Source of the DNA: REEB95 sp963810055
GTDB lineage: Bacteria; Pseudomonadota; Alphaproteobacteria; ATCC43930; CGMCC-115725
Direction of reading: 5' to 3'
NCBI GenBank assembly: GCA_963810055.1
Contig: CAWEME010000012.1
Span: forward strand, 124,001 to 188,000
DNA: 64,000 nucleotides
This document shows positions 56,056 to 64,000 of this stretch, piece by piece; position 1 is the stretch's first letter; each line of letters opens with the position of its first letter. Below the pieces are notes generated by a model. It did not search any database, was not told where the DNA came from, and saw only the letters and a program-made list of their open reading frames with translations. Position numbers and translations under genes: made by a program.

Positions 56056-57033
56056 TCATTGCAGCCGCGCCTTTTTGAGGAAGCTGGCGCGGTCGGCGGA
56101 GCGGAGATTCATGGTCAGGGTGCGGCCGTCGCGGAACACCACCATCGGCACCTCGACCCCGGCCGGGCCCAGCGCCCAGATCGAGCGATAAAGCGTGCCC
56201 AGATCGCCGATCTCCTTGCCGGCCAGCGACAAGACGATGTCGCCGGTGTGGATATTGGCCTGGCGCGCCGGCGCCTTGCTGGCCATGCCCGCCACCACCA
56301 CCTTGCCGTCGATCTCGGTGGCGTAGAGCCCGAGCCAGGGCCGCGGCGGCTTGGCGGGCCGGCCGATCGTCAGGAGATCGTCATAGACCGGCTTCAGGAG
56401 ATCGATCGGCACCGCCATGTTGAGATGCTCGGGCGGCGCGTTTTCGCGCGCCTGCTGCAAGTGCAGCGAGCCGATGCCGATGAGATTGCCGCGCTTGTCG
56501 ATGACCGCGGTGCCGCCCCAATTGGGATGCGCGGGCGCGGTGAACAGCGCCTCCTCCAGGAGATATTCCCAATAACCGGCGAATTCCTGTTTGGCGGCGA
56601 TATGCGCCGCGACCGAGCGTTGCCTGCCGCCGGATCCCCCCACCACCACCGGATCGCCGATGCGCGCGGCCGAGGATTCGCCCAAGGGCAAGGCCGGCAG
56701 ATTGAGCTTGCCCAGCGCCTGCACCAGGCCGAATCCGGATTCCTGATCATAGACCAAGGCGTGGCCGGGCACGGCCCTGCCGTCATTGGTGTTGAGCCAG
56801 ATGGTTTCGGCCTCGGTGATGAGATAGCCGATGGTCAGGACGATGCCGTCGGCGCGGATGACGACGCCATTGCCGGCGCGTTCGGTGCCGAGCGTGCCGG
56901 CGGTGAAGGCGTCCTCGGGCACGGCTGCCTGCACGCCCAGCACCGAGGCAAGCGCGCGTTCGAGGTCGAAGTCGTAATCCTCGGGCTTGGGCCGCGCTTG
57001 CGGCGGGGTTTCCCAATCGGCGGGCGATGGCAT
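56056..57033 (-). CDS. HtrA-like protein with PDZ domain, catalytic triad lost
   Basis: The 325-residue protein has trypsin-like (S1C) fold sequence and a C-terminal PDZ domain (ANIHTGDIVLSLAGKEIGDL). Where active HtrA proteins have LTNxHVV, D-LAVLK and GNSGGPL, this one reads LTIGYLI, SGFGLVQ and NWGGTAV. So His, Asp and Ser are replaced by Tyr, Gly and Trp. No signal peptide is visible. It is probably a non-proteolytic relative, perhaps a chaperone or adaptor. Start ATG 57033 is not well supported by a ribosome site. Confidence 0.8.
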   Translation of the reverse strand: MPSPADWETPPQARPKPEDYDFDLERALASVLGVQAAVPEDAFTAGTLGTERAGNGVVIRADGIVLTIGYLITEAETIWLNTNDGRAVPGHALVYDQESGFGLVQALGKLNLPALPLGESSAARIGDPVVVGGSGGRQRSVAAHIAAKQEFAGYWEYLLEEALFTAPAHPNWGGTAVIDKRGNLIGIGSLHLQQARENAPPEHLNMAVPIDLLKPVYDDLLTIGRPAKPPRPWLGLYATEIDGKVVVAGMASKAPARQANIHTGDIVLSLAGKEIGDLGTLYRSIWALGPAGVEVPMVVFRDGRTLTMNLRSADRASFLKKARLQ

Positions 57034-57098
57034 GAAAACGAGAATACACCAGCAGGAAGGGAATCGCGAATCGGCCAGTGGCGCCGGGGCGGCCGGTT

Positions 57099-57500
57099 CT
57101 AGTCCTCGTCCGGGCCGCGCCGCAAATGCTTGATACGGCCGCGCGCGTGCTTGGCCGAAAGCCGCTTCTCGCGCGCGGTCTTGGAAGGCCTGGTGGCGCG
57201 GCGCGGCTTGGGCGCGCGCGCGGCTTGGGCGAGCAACTCCGCGAGCCGCGCGCGGGCGTCCGCGCGGTTGCGCTCCTGGGTGCGGAAGCGGTGCGCAGTG
57301 ATGATGAGCACGCCCGCCCGGTTGAGCTTGCGCCCGGCCAGAGTCTTGAGGCGCCGGCGCGATGCGTCGTCGAGAAAGCGCGCGCGGCCCAGGTCGTAGC
57401 GAAGCTGCACCGCGCTTTCGACCTTGTTGACGTTCTGCCCGCCCGGGCCGGTCGAGCGGATGAAATGCTCTTCGAGCGCCGCTTCGTCGATGGGGATCAC
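57099..57500 (-). CDS. arfB: Peptidyl-tRNA hydrolase ArfB (ribosome rescue)
   Basis: The 133-residue protein has the release-factor GGQ motif (STGPGGQNVNK, GGQ at 20-22) and a long basic C-terminal tail (RGRIKHLRRG) that inserts in the mRNA channel. This is the ArfB/YaeJ layout. It rescues ribosomes stalled at the ends of broken mRNA. Its ATG overlaps the NodT stop by 4 bases, so it is translated from the same message. Confidence 0.95.
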   Translation of the reverse strand: MIPIDEAALEEHFIRSTGPGGQNVNKVESAVQLRYDLGRARFLDDASRRRLKTLAGRKLNRAGVLIITAHRFRTQERNRADARARLAELLAQAARAPKPRRATRPSKTAREKRLSAKHARGRIKHLRRGPDED

Positions 57501-59049
57501 GGCGAACCCGTGCCGGGATGGGGATTGGCGCCGGGCTGGTCGGGGACCTCCTCCGGCGGCAGCAAAAGCGGCAGCGAAGCGTCCGGCAGCTGCGTCGAAT
57601 CCCAGCCACCGCCCAGAGTCTCGATCAGCAGCACGCTGGCATTGAGCCGGCTTTGCGTCACGCCGTAGGCGGTCTGCTGGTCGGCGAGCGCCGTCGCCTG
57701 GGCCGTCACCACGGTGGTGAAATCGACCGTGCCGGCGAGGTATTCGTTCAGGATCAGCTTCTCGGCCAATTCCGCCGCCTTGACCGCGCTGTCCTGCACC
57801 ACGGATTGTTGTTCGAGGATCTTGAGCGCGGCGAGATTGTCCTCGACGCCCTGGAACGAGGTCAGCACGGCCTGGCGGTAATTGGCGACGGTCTGGTCGT
57901 AGCCGGCGCGCGCCGCCGCGACCTGCGAGGTGGTCAAGCCGCCGTTGAACAGGTTCCAGTTGATCTGCGGCCCGAAGGTCCAGGCGAGGTTCGAGCTTTT
58001 CAACAACGTGTCGAGCATCGAGCTGGAGAAGCCGTAGGAGCCGGTCAAGGTGAGGGTGGGGAAATACCCGGCGACCGCGACGCCGATCTGCGCGTTAGCC
58101 GCGGCCACGTCGCGTTCGGCCGCCGCCACGGTCGGGTTGCGCTCCAGGAGATCCGAGGGCAGACCCGCGGGCGCCACCGGCACGTGGATGGCATAGGGCG
58201 TTGGCGAGGCCGCCAGCGAGAATTCCGCCGGAGGTTGCCCGATCAATACGGCGATGGCGTGTTCGAGCTGGGCGCGCGGCACTTCGATCGCCACCGCCTG
58301 AGAGCGCGTATTGTCGAGCTGGGCCTGGGCCTGGGCCACGTCGGAGCGCGCCGCAACGCCCACCTTGTAGCGGTTCTGAGTGATCTCTAGCGTGCGCGCA
58401 TAAGCCTTCGCGGTGTCGTCCAAGAGCCGCTTCAACTCGTCGTCGACGCGGAGCTGGAAATAATCCTGCGCCAGCGTCGCCTGTTCCGAGAGCCGGAGCG
58501 CCGCGAGCTGGGCGGCCGTGGCCTGGGCGGTGGCCCGGGCGCTTTCGACCTGGCGGCGCACCTGGCCCCAGATGTCGATCACCCAGCTGGCGTCGACCGG
58601 CAGGCTGAACTGGTTGGTGATAGCGGAACGGCTGCTGGCGCCGCCGCTCGAGCCGAAGGACCCGCCCGGCGTGCGCGCGCGCGTCGCCGCCGGATCGAGT
58701 CCGATCGAGGGAAAAAATCCCGCGCGCGCCTCGCCCACCAGCGCCACCGACTGGCGATAGGCGGCTTCGGAGGCCTTCAGGTTCTGGTTCGAGATATCGA
58801 CCTGCTTTTCGAGCCGGTCGAGCGCCGGGTCGTCATAGACCGACCACCAGGGCTGGCCGGAAGCCGCCGCCTTGGGCTCGGCCGGCTTCCAATCGCCGAG
58901 CTCCTTGAAGGAATCGGGCGTCTCGGCCGGCGGTTTCCGGTAATCGGGCCCGACCGAGCATGAAACCAGCAAAACGGCGGCCCCCGCCGGGCAAGCCGGC
59001 GAAGAACAAAGGGCAGGAAAGCAGGAAATTGCGCGCGGGAGAAATTCAT
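57497..59049 (-). pseudogene. NodT-family outer membrane factor, frameshift in signal peptide
   Basis: The body is a TolC/NodT-type efflux channel: VGPDYRKP after a lipobox Cys (LLVSCS), then two TolC repeats (SNQNLKASEAAYRQSVALV-like and NVAWTFGPQINWNLFNGG-like). The ATG at 59049 encodes MNFSRA in one frame, whereas the signal peptide continues ISCFPALCSSPACPAGAAVL in another. The switch lies in a GCGCGC run (59031-59036): losing one GC restores a single frame. Without that, only a TTG at 58972 can start translation and it would lack the export signal. By synteny it is the outer membrane part of the RND pump encoded next to it. Confidence 0.82.
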
Positions 59050-59050
59050 G

Positions 59051-62000
59051 TCATTCCCCCGGCGCCGGCTCGACGCCCGGCGGGACGGATGCTTCCTTCC
59101 GGCTCCAGCGCGCCTGGCTCCACAAGCGGAAGCGGTCGAGATAGAGATAGATCACCGGCGTGGTGTAAAGCGTCAGCACCTGACTCACCAGCAGACCGCC
59201 GACGATCGAGATGCCGAGCGGCCGGCGCAGTTCGGCTCCCTCGCCGAAGCCGATCGCCAGGGGAACCGCGCCCAGCATCGCCGCCATGGTGGTCATCATG
59301 ATCGGACGGAAGCGCATCAGGCAGGCCTGATAGATCGCGTCGCGGGTGGAGAGATGCTGCGTGCGTTCGGCGTCGAGCGCGAAATCGATCATCATGATGG
59401 CGTTCTTCTTGACGATGCCGATCAGCAGGATGACGCCGATGAGCGCGATGATGCTGAACTCGGTCCGGAACAGCAGCAGCGCCAGCACCGCCCCCACCCC
59501 CGCCGACGGCAATGTCGAAAGGATGGTGATGGGATGGACATAGCTTTCGTAAAGCACGCCCAGCACGATATAGACCGCCGCCAGCGCCGCCAGGATCAGG
59601 ATCGGCTCGTTGGCGAGCGAAGCCTGATAGGCGCCGGCGGTGCCTTGGAAGCTGCCGCGGATATCGGCCGGCACGCTCAAGCCGCGCATCGCCTCGGCGA
59701 TGGCGCTGGACGCGTCGCTCAGCGACTTGCCCGGCGCCAGGTTGAAGGAGATGGTGGCGGCGACCGCCAGGCCCTGGTGGTTCACCGCCAAGGGCGTGGT
59801 GCCGGGGCCGTAATTCGAGAACGCCGCCAGCGGCACCATGGTTTCGGCGGCGGTGGCGACCGCGCTGCCGGTCGAGGTGTTGCTGTGGGTCGAGTTGGCG
59901 ATGGAATTGGTCGCCAGGTTGCGCGCCACGTCGGCCGCGACGCTCGCCGCGGAACTCGACTGGCCGGGCAGCACCACCGTGCCGGCCACCGCATTGGTCG
60001 ATTGCGTGCCGCCCACGGCGCCGCCCGAGGTCGAGACGAAAATCTGCTTGAGCGAATCGGGGTTCTGCCAGTACTCGGGCGCGACCTCCATGATGACGTG
60101 GTACTGGTTCAAGGGGTTGTAGATGGTCGAGACCTGGCGCTGGCCGAAGGCGTCGTAGAGCGTGTTGTCGATCGCGCTCACGCTCAAGCCCAGCCGCGCC
60201 GCCGCGGAGCGGTCGATCTGCAGATCGGTTTCGAGGCCCTTGTTCTGCTGGTCGGAATTGACGTCGGTCAGCGAGGGCAACTGTTGCAGCGCCTGGGTGA
60301 TCTTGGGCGCCCATTCGTTGAGCTCATCGAGATCGTCGCTTTGCAGCGTGTATTGATAGAGCGCGTTCGATAGCCGCCCGCCGACGCGGATGTCCTGCAC
60401 CGCCTGGAAGAACAGCGTCGCGCCCGGCACCACCGCCATCTCGCGCCGCAGCCGCGCGATCACCTGGGTTATCGGGGATCGCTTGGAGATGGGCTTCAAC
60501 GAGGCGAAGACGAAGCCGCCATTGGTCTGGCCGCCGCCGGTGAAGCCCACCACGCTCGCAACATCCTTGTCGTTGTGGATGATGTCGATGAACCGGGTGA
60601 GTTTCTGGGACATGAGCTGGAACGAGATGCTCTGATCCGCCTGGATGATGCCGATCATCCGGCCCGTGTCCTGTTGCGGGAAAAAGCCCTTGGGCACGAC
60701 GGTGAAGAGAAAGACGTTGAGGCAGAGCGTGGCGGCCAGGATGAGCAGCACCAGAGGCGCGCGCTTCAGCGACCAGGCGAGGCTTTTCGCATAGAAACCC
60801 CGCGACCGCTCGAAGACGCGCTCGCTGACGCCGGAAATGCGCGCAAAAAGCCCGGGCCGCGCCGTAGGCCCTGCGGCGGTCTGGCGGCGCAGGACATAGG
60901 CGCACATCATCGGCGTGGCCGAAAGCGACACCAGCAACGAGACCAGGATCGCGACCGACAGCGTCACCGCGAATTCGCGGAACAGGCGGCCGATGATGCC
61001 GCCCATCAGCAGGATGGGCGTGAACACCGCCACCAGCGACAGGCTCATCGACAGGACGGTGAAGCTCACCTCGCGCGCGCCTTGTAGCGCGGCTTGGAAG
61101 CGGGGCATGCCGGCTTCGATATGCCGCGATGTGTTCTCCAGCACGACGACGGCATCGTCGACCACGAAGCCAGTCGCCACGGTGAGCGCCATGAGCGAGA
61201 GGTTGTCGAGGCTGTAGCCCAGCAGATACATGACCCCGAAGGTGCCGATCAGCGACACCGGCACCGCCACCGCCGGGATCAGCGTGGCGCGGCCGCTCCT
61301 CAAAAACAGGAATACCACCATGATCACGAGCGCGACCGAAATCATCAGCGAGATCTCGACATCCTTGAGCGAGGCGCGGATGGTGACCGATTGATCCATC
61401 GCCTGCGTGATGTCGATGCCGGCGGGGATTTCGGCATGCAGGAACGGAATCTGCGCGCGCACCCGGTCCACCGTGTTGATGATGTTGGCGCCGGGCTGGC
61501 GGTAGACGATCACCAGCACCGCCGGCTTGCCGTTGGCGAGGCCGGCATTGCGGATGTTCTCGACCGAATCGGTGACTTGCGCCACGTCGGACAGGCGCAC
61601 CGCCGAGCCTTTGCGGTAAGCGATGATCAGGGGCGCGAATTGGGCGGCGGTCGAGGCGTTGTCGTTGGCGTAGATCTGGTAACGCTTGCCGGCCTGCTCG
61701 ATCGCGCCCTTCGGGCTGTGGGCGTTGGCGGATGCGAGCGCCGCGCGCACGTCTTCGAGCCCGATGCCGTATTTGCTTAGCGCGTCGGGGTTGATCTCGG
61801 CCCGGACCGCGGGCAGCGCCGAGCCGCCGACATCGACCTCGCCGACGCCGTCGATCTGCGACAGCTTCTGCGAGATGATGGTGGTGGCCGCGTCGTACAT
61901 CTGGCCGCGGGTGAGCGTGTCGGAGGTCAGCGCCAGGATCAGGATCGGCGCGTCGGCCGGGTTGACCTTGCGGTAGGTTGGGTTCTGCCTGAGGCTGGTC

Positions 62001-62359
62001 GGCAGATCGACGCGCGCCGCGTTGATCGCCGCCTGAACGTCGCGCGCAGCGCCGTCGATGTCGCGGTCGAGGCCGAATTGGAGCGTGATGCGCGTCGAGC
62101 CGACCGAGCTCGACGAGGTCATTTCGGTGACGTCGGCGATCTGGCCGAGATGGCGCTCCAAGGGCGTCGCCACGCTGGTCGCCATCACTTCGGGGCTGGC
62201 GCCCGGCATGGTCGCGCGCACCGAGATGGTGGGAAAATCGACCTGGGGCAAGGGCGAAACCGGCAGCAGGAAAAATGCCAAGCCCCCGGCCAGCGCCACG
62301 CCGAGCGTCAAGAGCGTGGTGGCGACCGGCCGGCGGATGAAGGTTTCGGAGGGGTTCAC
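59051..62359 (-). CDS. RND efflux pump inner membrane transporter, MdtC-like
   Basis: The 1102-residue HAE1-type transporter starts NPSETFIRRPVATTLLTLGV and has FFLLPVSPLPQVDFPTISV, the TM4 proton-relay Asp pair in GFVVDDAVVVLEN, and the TM10 Lys in GIVKKNAIMMIDFALDAER. Porter domains are split by the two large periplasmic loops, as usual. It exports drugs or other hydrophobic compounds by proton antiport. Its ATG overlaps the stop of the previous RND gene, making an MdtB-MdtC-like pair. Confidence 0.93.
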   Translation of the reverse strand: MNPSETFIRRPVATTLLTLGVALAGGLAFFLLPVSPLPQVDFPTISVRATMPGASPEVMATSVATPLERHLGQIADVTEMTSSSSVGSTRITLQFGLDRDIDGAARDVQAAINAARVDLPTSLRQNPTYRKVNPADAPILILALTSDTLTRGQMYDAATTIISQKLSQIDGVGEVDVGGSALPAVRAEINPDALSKYGIGLEDVRAALASANAHSPKGAIEQAGKRYQIYANDNASTAAQFAPLIIAYRKGSAVRLSDVAQVTDSVENIRNAGLANGKPAVLVIVYRQPGANIINTVDRVRAQIPFLHAEIPAGIDITQAMDQSVTIRASLKDVEISLMISVALVIMVVFLFLRSGRATLIPAVAVPVSLIGTFGVMYLLGYSLDNLSLMALTVATGFVVDDAVVVLENTSRHIEAGMPRFQAALQGAREVSFTVLSMSLSLVAVFTPILLMGGIIGRLFREFAVTLSVAILVSLLVSLSATPMMCAYVLRRQTAAGPTARPGLFARISGVSERVFERSRGFYAKSLAWSLKRAPLVLLILAATLCLNVFLFTVVPKGFFPQQDTGRMIGIIQADQSISFQLMSQKLTRFIDIIHNDKDVASVVGFTGGGQTNGGFVFASLKPISKRSPITQVIARLRREMAVVPGATLFFQAVQDIRVGGRLSNALYQYTLQSDDLDELNEWAPKITQALQQLPSLTDVNSDQQNKGLETDLQIDRSAAARLGLSVSAIDNTLYDAFGQRQVSTIYNPLNQYHVIMEVAPEYWQNPDSLKQIFVSTSGGAVGGTQSTNAVAGTVVLPGQSSSAASVAADVARNLATNSIANSTHSNTSTGSAVATAAETMVPLAAFSNYGPGTTPLAVNHQGLAVAATISFNLAPGKSLSDASSAIAEAMRGLSVPADIRGSFQGTAGAYQASLANEPILILAALAAVYIVLGVLYESYVHPITILSTLPSAGVGAVLALLLFRTEFSIIALIGVILLIGIVKKNAIMMIDFALDAERTQHLSTRDAIYQACLMRFRPIMMTTMAAMLGAVPLAIGFGEGAELRRPLGISIVGGLLVSQVLTLYTTPVIYLYLDRFRLWSQARWSRKEASVPPGVEPAPGE

Positions 62360-64000
62360 GGCGCGGGGCCCCCCTCTTCGGTCGATTGATTGACGAGCCC
62401 GCCGTAACGGCCGCGCAGACGGACCGCCCAGCGGTCGAAGGTCAGGTAGATCACCGGCGTGGTGAAGAGCGTGAGCATCTGGCTGACGATCAGCCCGCCG
62501 ACGATGGTCAGGCCCAGCGGATGGCGCAACTCCGAGCCGGTGCCAGTGCCGAGCATCAGCGGCAACGCGCCCAGGATCGCCGACATGGTGGTCATCAGGA
62601 TCGGGCGAAAACGCAAAAGGCTCGCCTGGTAGATCGCGTCGCGCGGCGACTTGCCCTCGTTGCGTTCGGCGTCGAGCGCGAAATCGATCATCATGATCGC
62701 GTTCTTCTTGACGATGCCGATCAGCAGGATGATGCCGATGATGGCGATGACGGTGAGATCGTCGCGCACCAGGATCAGCGCCAGCAGCGCGCCGATGCCG
62801 GCCGAGGGCAATGTGGAGAGGATGGTGACCGGGTGGATGAAGCTCTCATAGAGCACGCCTAGCACGATATAGACCGTGACCACCGCCGCCAGGACAAGCC
62901 AGACCTCATTGCCGAGCGAATTCTGGAAGGCCAGCGCCGAGCCTTGAAAGACCGTGACAATGCCGCGCGGCAAGGCGATCTCCTGCTCGATCTTGCGGAT
63001 GGCGTTGACGCCCTCGCCGAGCGAGACATTCGGCGCCAGATCGAAGGAGACCGAATAGGCGGGGAACTGGCCGAGATGGTCGATCTGCAACGGCGCCGTC
63101 TGGACCGAGGTCGTGGCCATGGAGCTCAAGGGCACTTGACCGCCGCCGGCCGAGGGCAGGTAGATCGAGGAGAACGAATTGAGCGAGGTTTGCAGGTTCT
63201 TGTCCGCTTCGAGAATGACGCGATACTGGTTCGACTGGGTGAAGATGGTCGAGATGATGCGCTGGCCGAAGGCGTCGTAGAGCGCGTTGTCGATGGTCGC
63301 CGGCGTGATACCGAAACGTCCGGCGGCGTCGCGGTCGATGGTGACATAGGCCGACAGGCCCTGGTCCGACTGGTCGCTCACCACATTGGCGAACTCGGGC
63401 GCCTGGCCGAGCCGGTCGACCAGCTTCGGCGTCCAGGATGCAAGCTCGTCCGGATTGGCGTCTTCGAGCACGAATTGGTATTGCGACCGGCTGATGGTGG
63501 TGTCGATGGTCAAATCCTGCACCGGTTGCAGGTAAAGCGCGACGCCGGGAATGGCGGCGGTCTCGCGCTGCAGATCTCCGATGACCGATGTCACGTCCTC
63601 GCTGCGGTCGTCGGGCGGTTTCAGATTGATGAGGAACCGGCCGCTGTTGAGCGTGGTGTTGGTGCCGTCGACGCCGATGAAGGAGGAGAGGCTCTCGACA
63701 TTGGGGTCCTTGAGGATGGCGGCCGCCAGACCCTGCTGGCGTTGCGCCATGGCGCCGTAGGAAACCGTTTCGGAGGCCTGCGAAATGCCCTGGACCAGGC
63801 CCGTGTCCTGGACCGGGAAAAACCCCTTGGGAATGACGACATAGAGGATGACGGTCAGCACCAGCGTCGCCACCGCGACCGCCAACGTCAAGGGCTGGCG
63901 GTCCAGCACCCAATTGAGCCCGTTTCCATAGTGGTGGACGAGTTGGTCGAATTTCTCGCGGTTCCAGCGCTGAAATCTGTTTTCCTTGGTCTCGCCGGAC
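62356..64000 (-). CDS. RND efflux pump inner membrane transporter, MdtB-like (partial)
   Basis: The C-terminal half of a second HAE1 RND transporter; the frame is open to the window edge. It has PKGFFPVQDTGLVQG after TM7, GIVKKNAIMMIDFALDAERN in TM10 and LGLTIVGGLIVSQMLTLFTT near the end. Strong similarity to the downstream gene (shared DAFGQR, STLPSAG) marks them as an MdtBC-type heteromer pair. The membrane fusion protein is presumably encoded further upstream. Confidence 0.92.
   Translation of the reverse strand, partial: SGETKENRFQRWNREKFDQLVHHYGNGLNWVLDRQPLTLAVAVATLVLTVILYVVIPKGFFPVQDTGLVQGISQASETVSYGAMAQRQQGLAAAILKDPNVESLSSFIGVDGTNTTLNSGRFLINLKPPDDRSEDVTSVIGDLQRETAAIPGVALYLQPVQDLTIDTTISRSQYQFVLEDANPDELASWTPKLVDRLGQAPEFANVVSDQSDQGLSAYVTIDRDAAGRFGITPATIDNALYDAFGQRIISTIFTQSNQYRVILEADKNLQTSLNSFSSIYLPSAGGGQVPLSSMATTSVQTAPLQIDHLGQFPAYSVSFDLAPNVSLGEGVNAIRKIEQEIALPRGIVTVFQGSALAFQNSLGNEVWLVLAAVVTVYIVLGVLYESFIHPVTILSTLPSAGIGALLALILVRDDLTVIAIIGIILLIGIVKKNAIMMIDFALDAERNEGKSPRDAIYQASLLRFRPILMTTMSAILGALPLMLGTGTGSELRHPLGLTIVGGLIVSQMLTLFTTPVIYLTFDRWAVRLRGRYGGLVNQSTEEGGPAP

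Overview
The window is a 64 kb piece of a GC-rich proteobacterial chromosome, most likely an alphaproteobacterium. Supporting signs are a CarD regulator near a 7Fe FdxA ferredoxin, a helicase-S4 gene pair, an acnA-ccmABCDEF neighbourhood, LigABC/LigJ protocatechuate genes, a NodT-type outer membrane factor and extensin-like and DUF1223/DUF1330/DUF599 proteins. I cannot assign a genus from sequence alone. Genes are densely packed, often with ATGA overlaps. A few AT-richer patches (about 6.4-7.15, 29.0-29.3 and 30.4-31.9 kb) stand out.

Layout. 0-6.4 kb: end of a MetE-like gene, two PepSY-like secreted proteins (one frameshifted), a multi-TM protein, proline iminopeptidase, a PagL-like lipid A deacylase, DUF599 and DUF1330. 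6.4-7.4 kb: two tandem cassettes, each with the same phased-repeat upstream region, a 64-67 aa PEP-CTERM mini-protein and a near-identical terminator. 7.5-15.5 kb: aromatic catabolism, with ligA-ligB-ligC (protocatechuate 4,5-cleavage), a zinc alcohol dehydrogenase, a GlcG/HbpS protein, a Cys-nucleophile alpha/beta hydrolase, a divergent PanB relative, ligJ and a PcaD-like enol-lactonase. 15.6-19.7 kb: two more MetE-like paralogues around a GIY-YIG gene bracketed by repeats and a LivK-type binding protein. 20-22.5 kb: a broken secreted protein, a small membrane protein, tRNA-Arg(CCT) and an MHS-type symporter. 22.6-37.6 kb: carD and fdxA at one end and S4 protein plus helicase at the other, with a glycosyltransferase/sugar-nucleotide block and a low-GC island between them. 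37.7-42.1 kb: glycine-zipper protein, DUF1223, NIPSNAP and aconitase. 42.3-47.9 kb: the cytochrome c maturation operon ccmABCDEF..I, with ccmG and most of ccmH missing and ccmF internally shortened. 47.9-57.5 kb: acetoacetyl-CoA synthetase, pterin dehydratase, zincin peptidase, methyltransferase, uracil-DNA glycosylase, aldolase/SDR, DHDPS-family lyase, an HtrA-like pseudoprotease and ArfB. 57.5-64 kb: a NodT outer membrane factor and two MdtB/C-type RND pump genes, the last running off the window.

Two themes recur. First, coding lesions are frequent: single-base or dinucleotide frameshifts in seven genes, one amber codon, one truncated gene, one in-frame deletion and one multi-gene deletion. 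The small ones could be assembly errors or real decay; the window cannot decide. Second, short repeats bracket inserted material: perfect 41-bp repeats around a GIY-YIG gene, a 34-bp duplication of a gene end around a palindromic repeat, and a 72-bp duplication of the degT 3-prime end around a 1.7 kb low-GC island carrying a HEPN-like protein. The most novel-looking items are the tandem PEP-CTERM mini-peptide cassettes with their 11-nt phased operators, the GIY-YIG/REP unit and the degT-end island.
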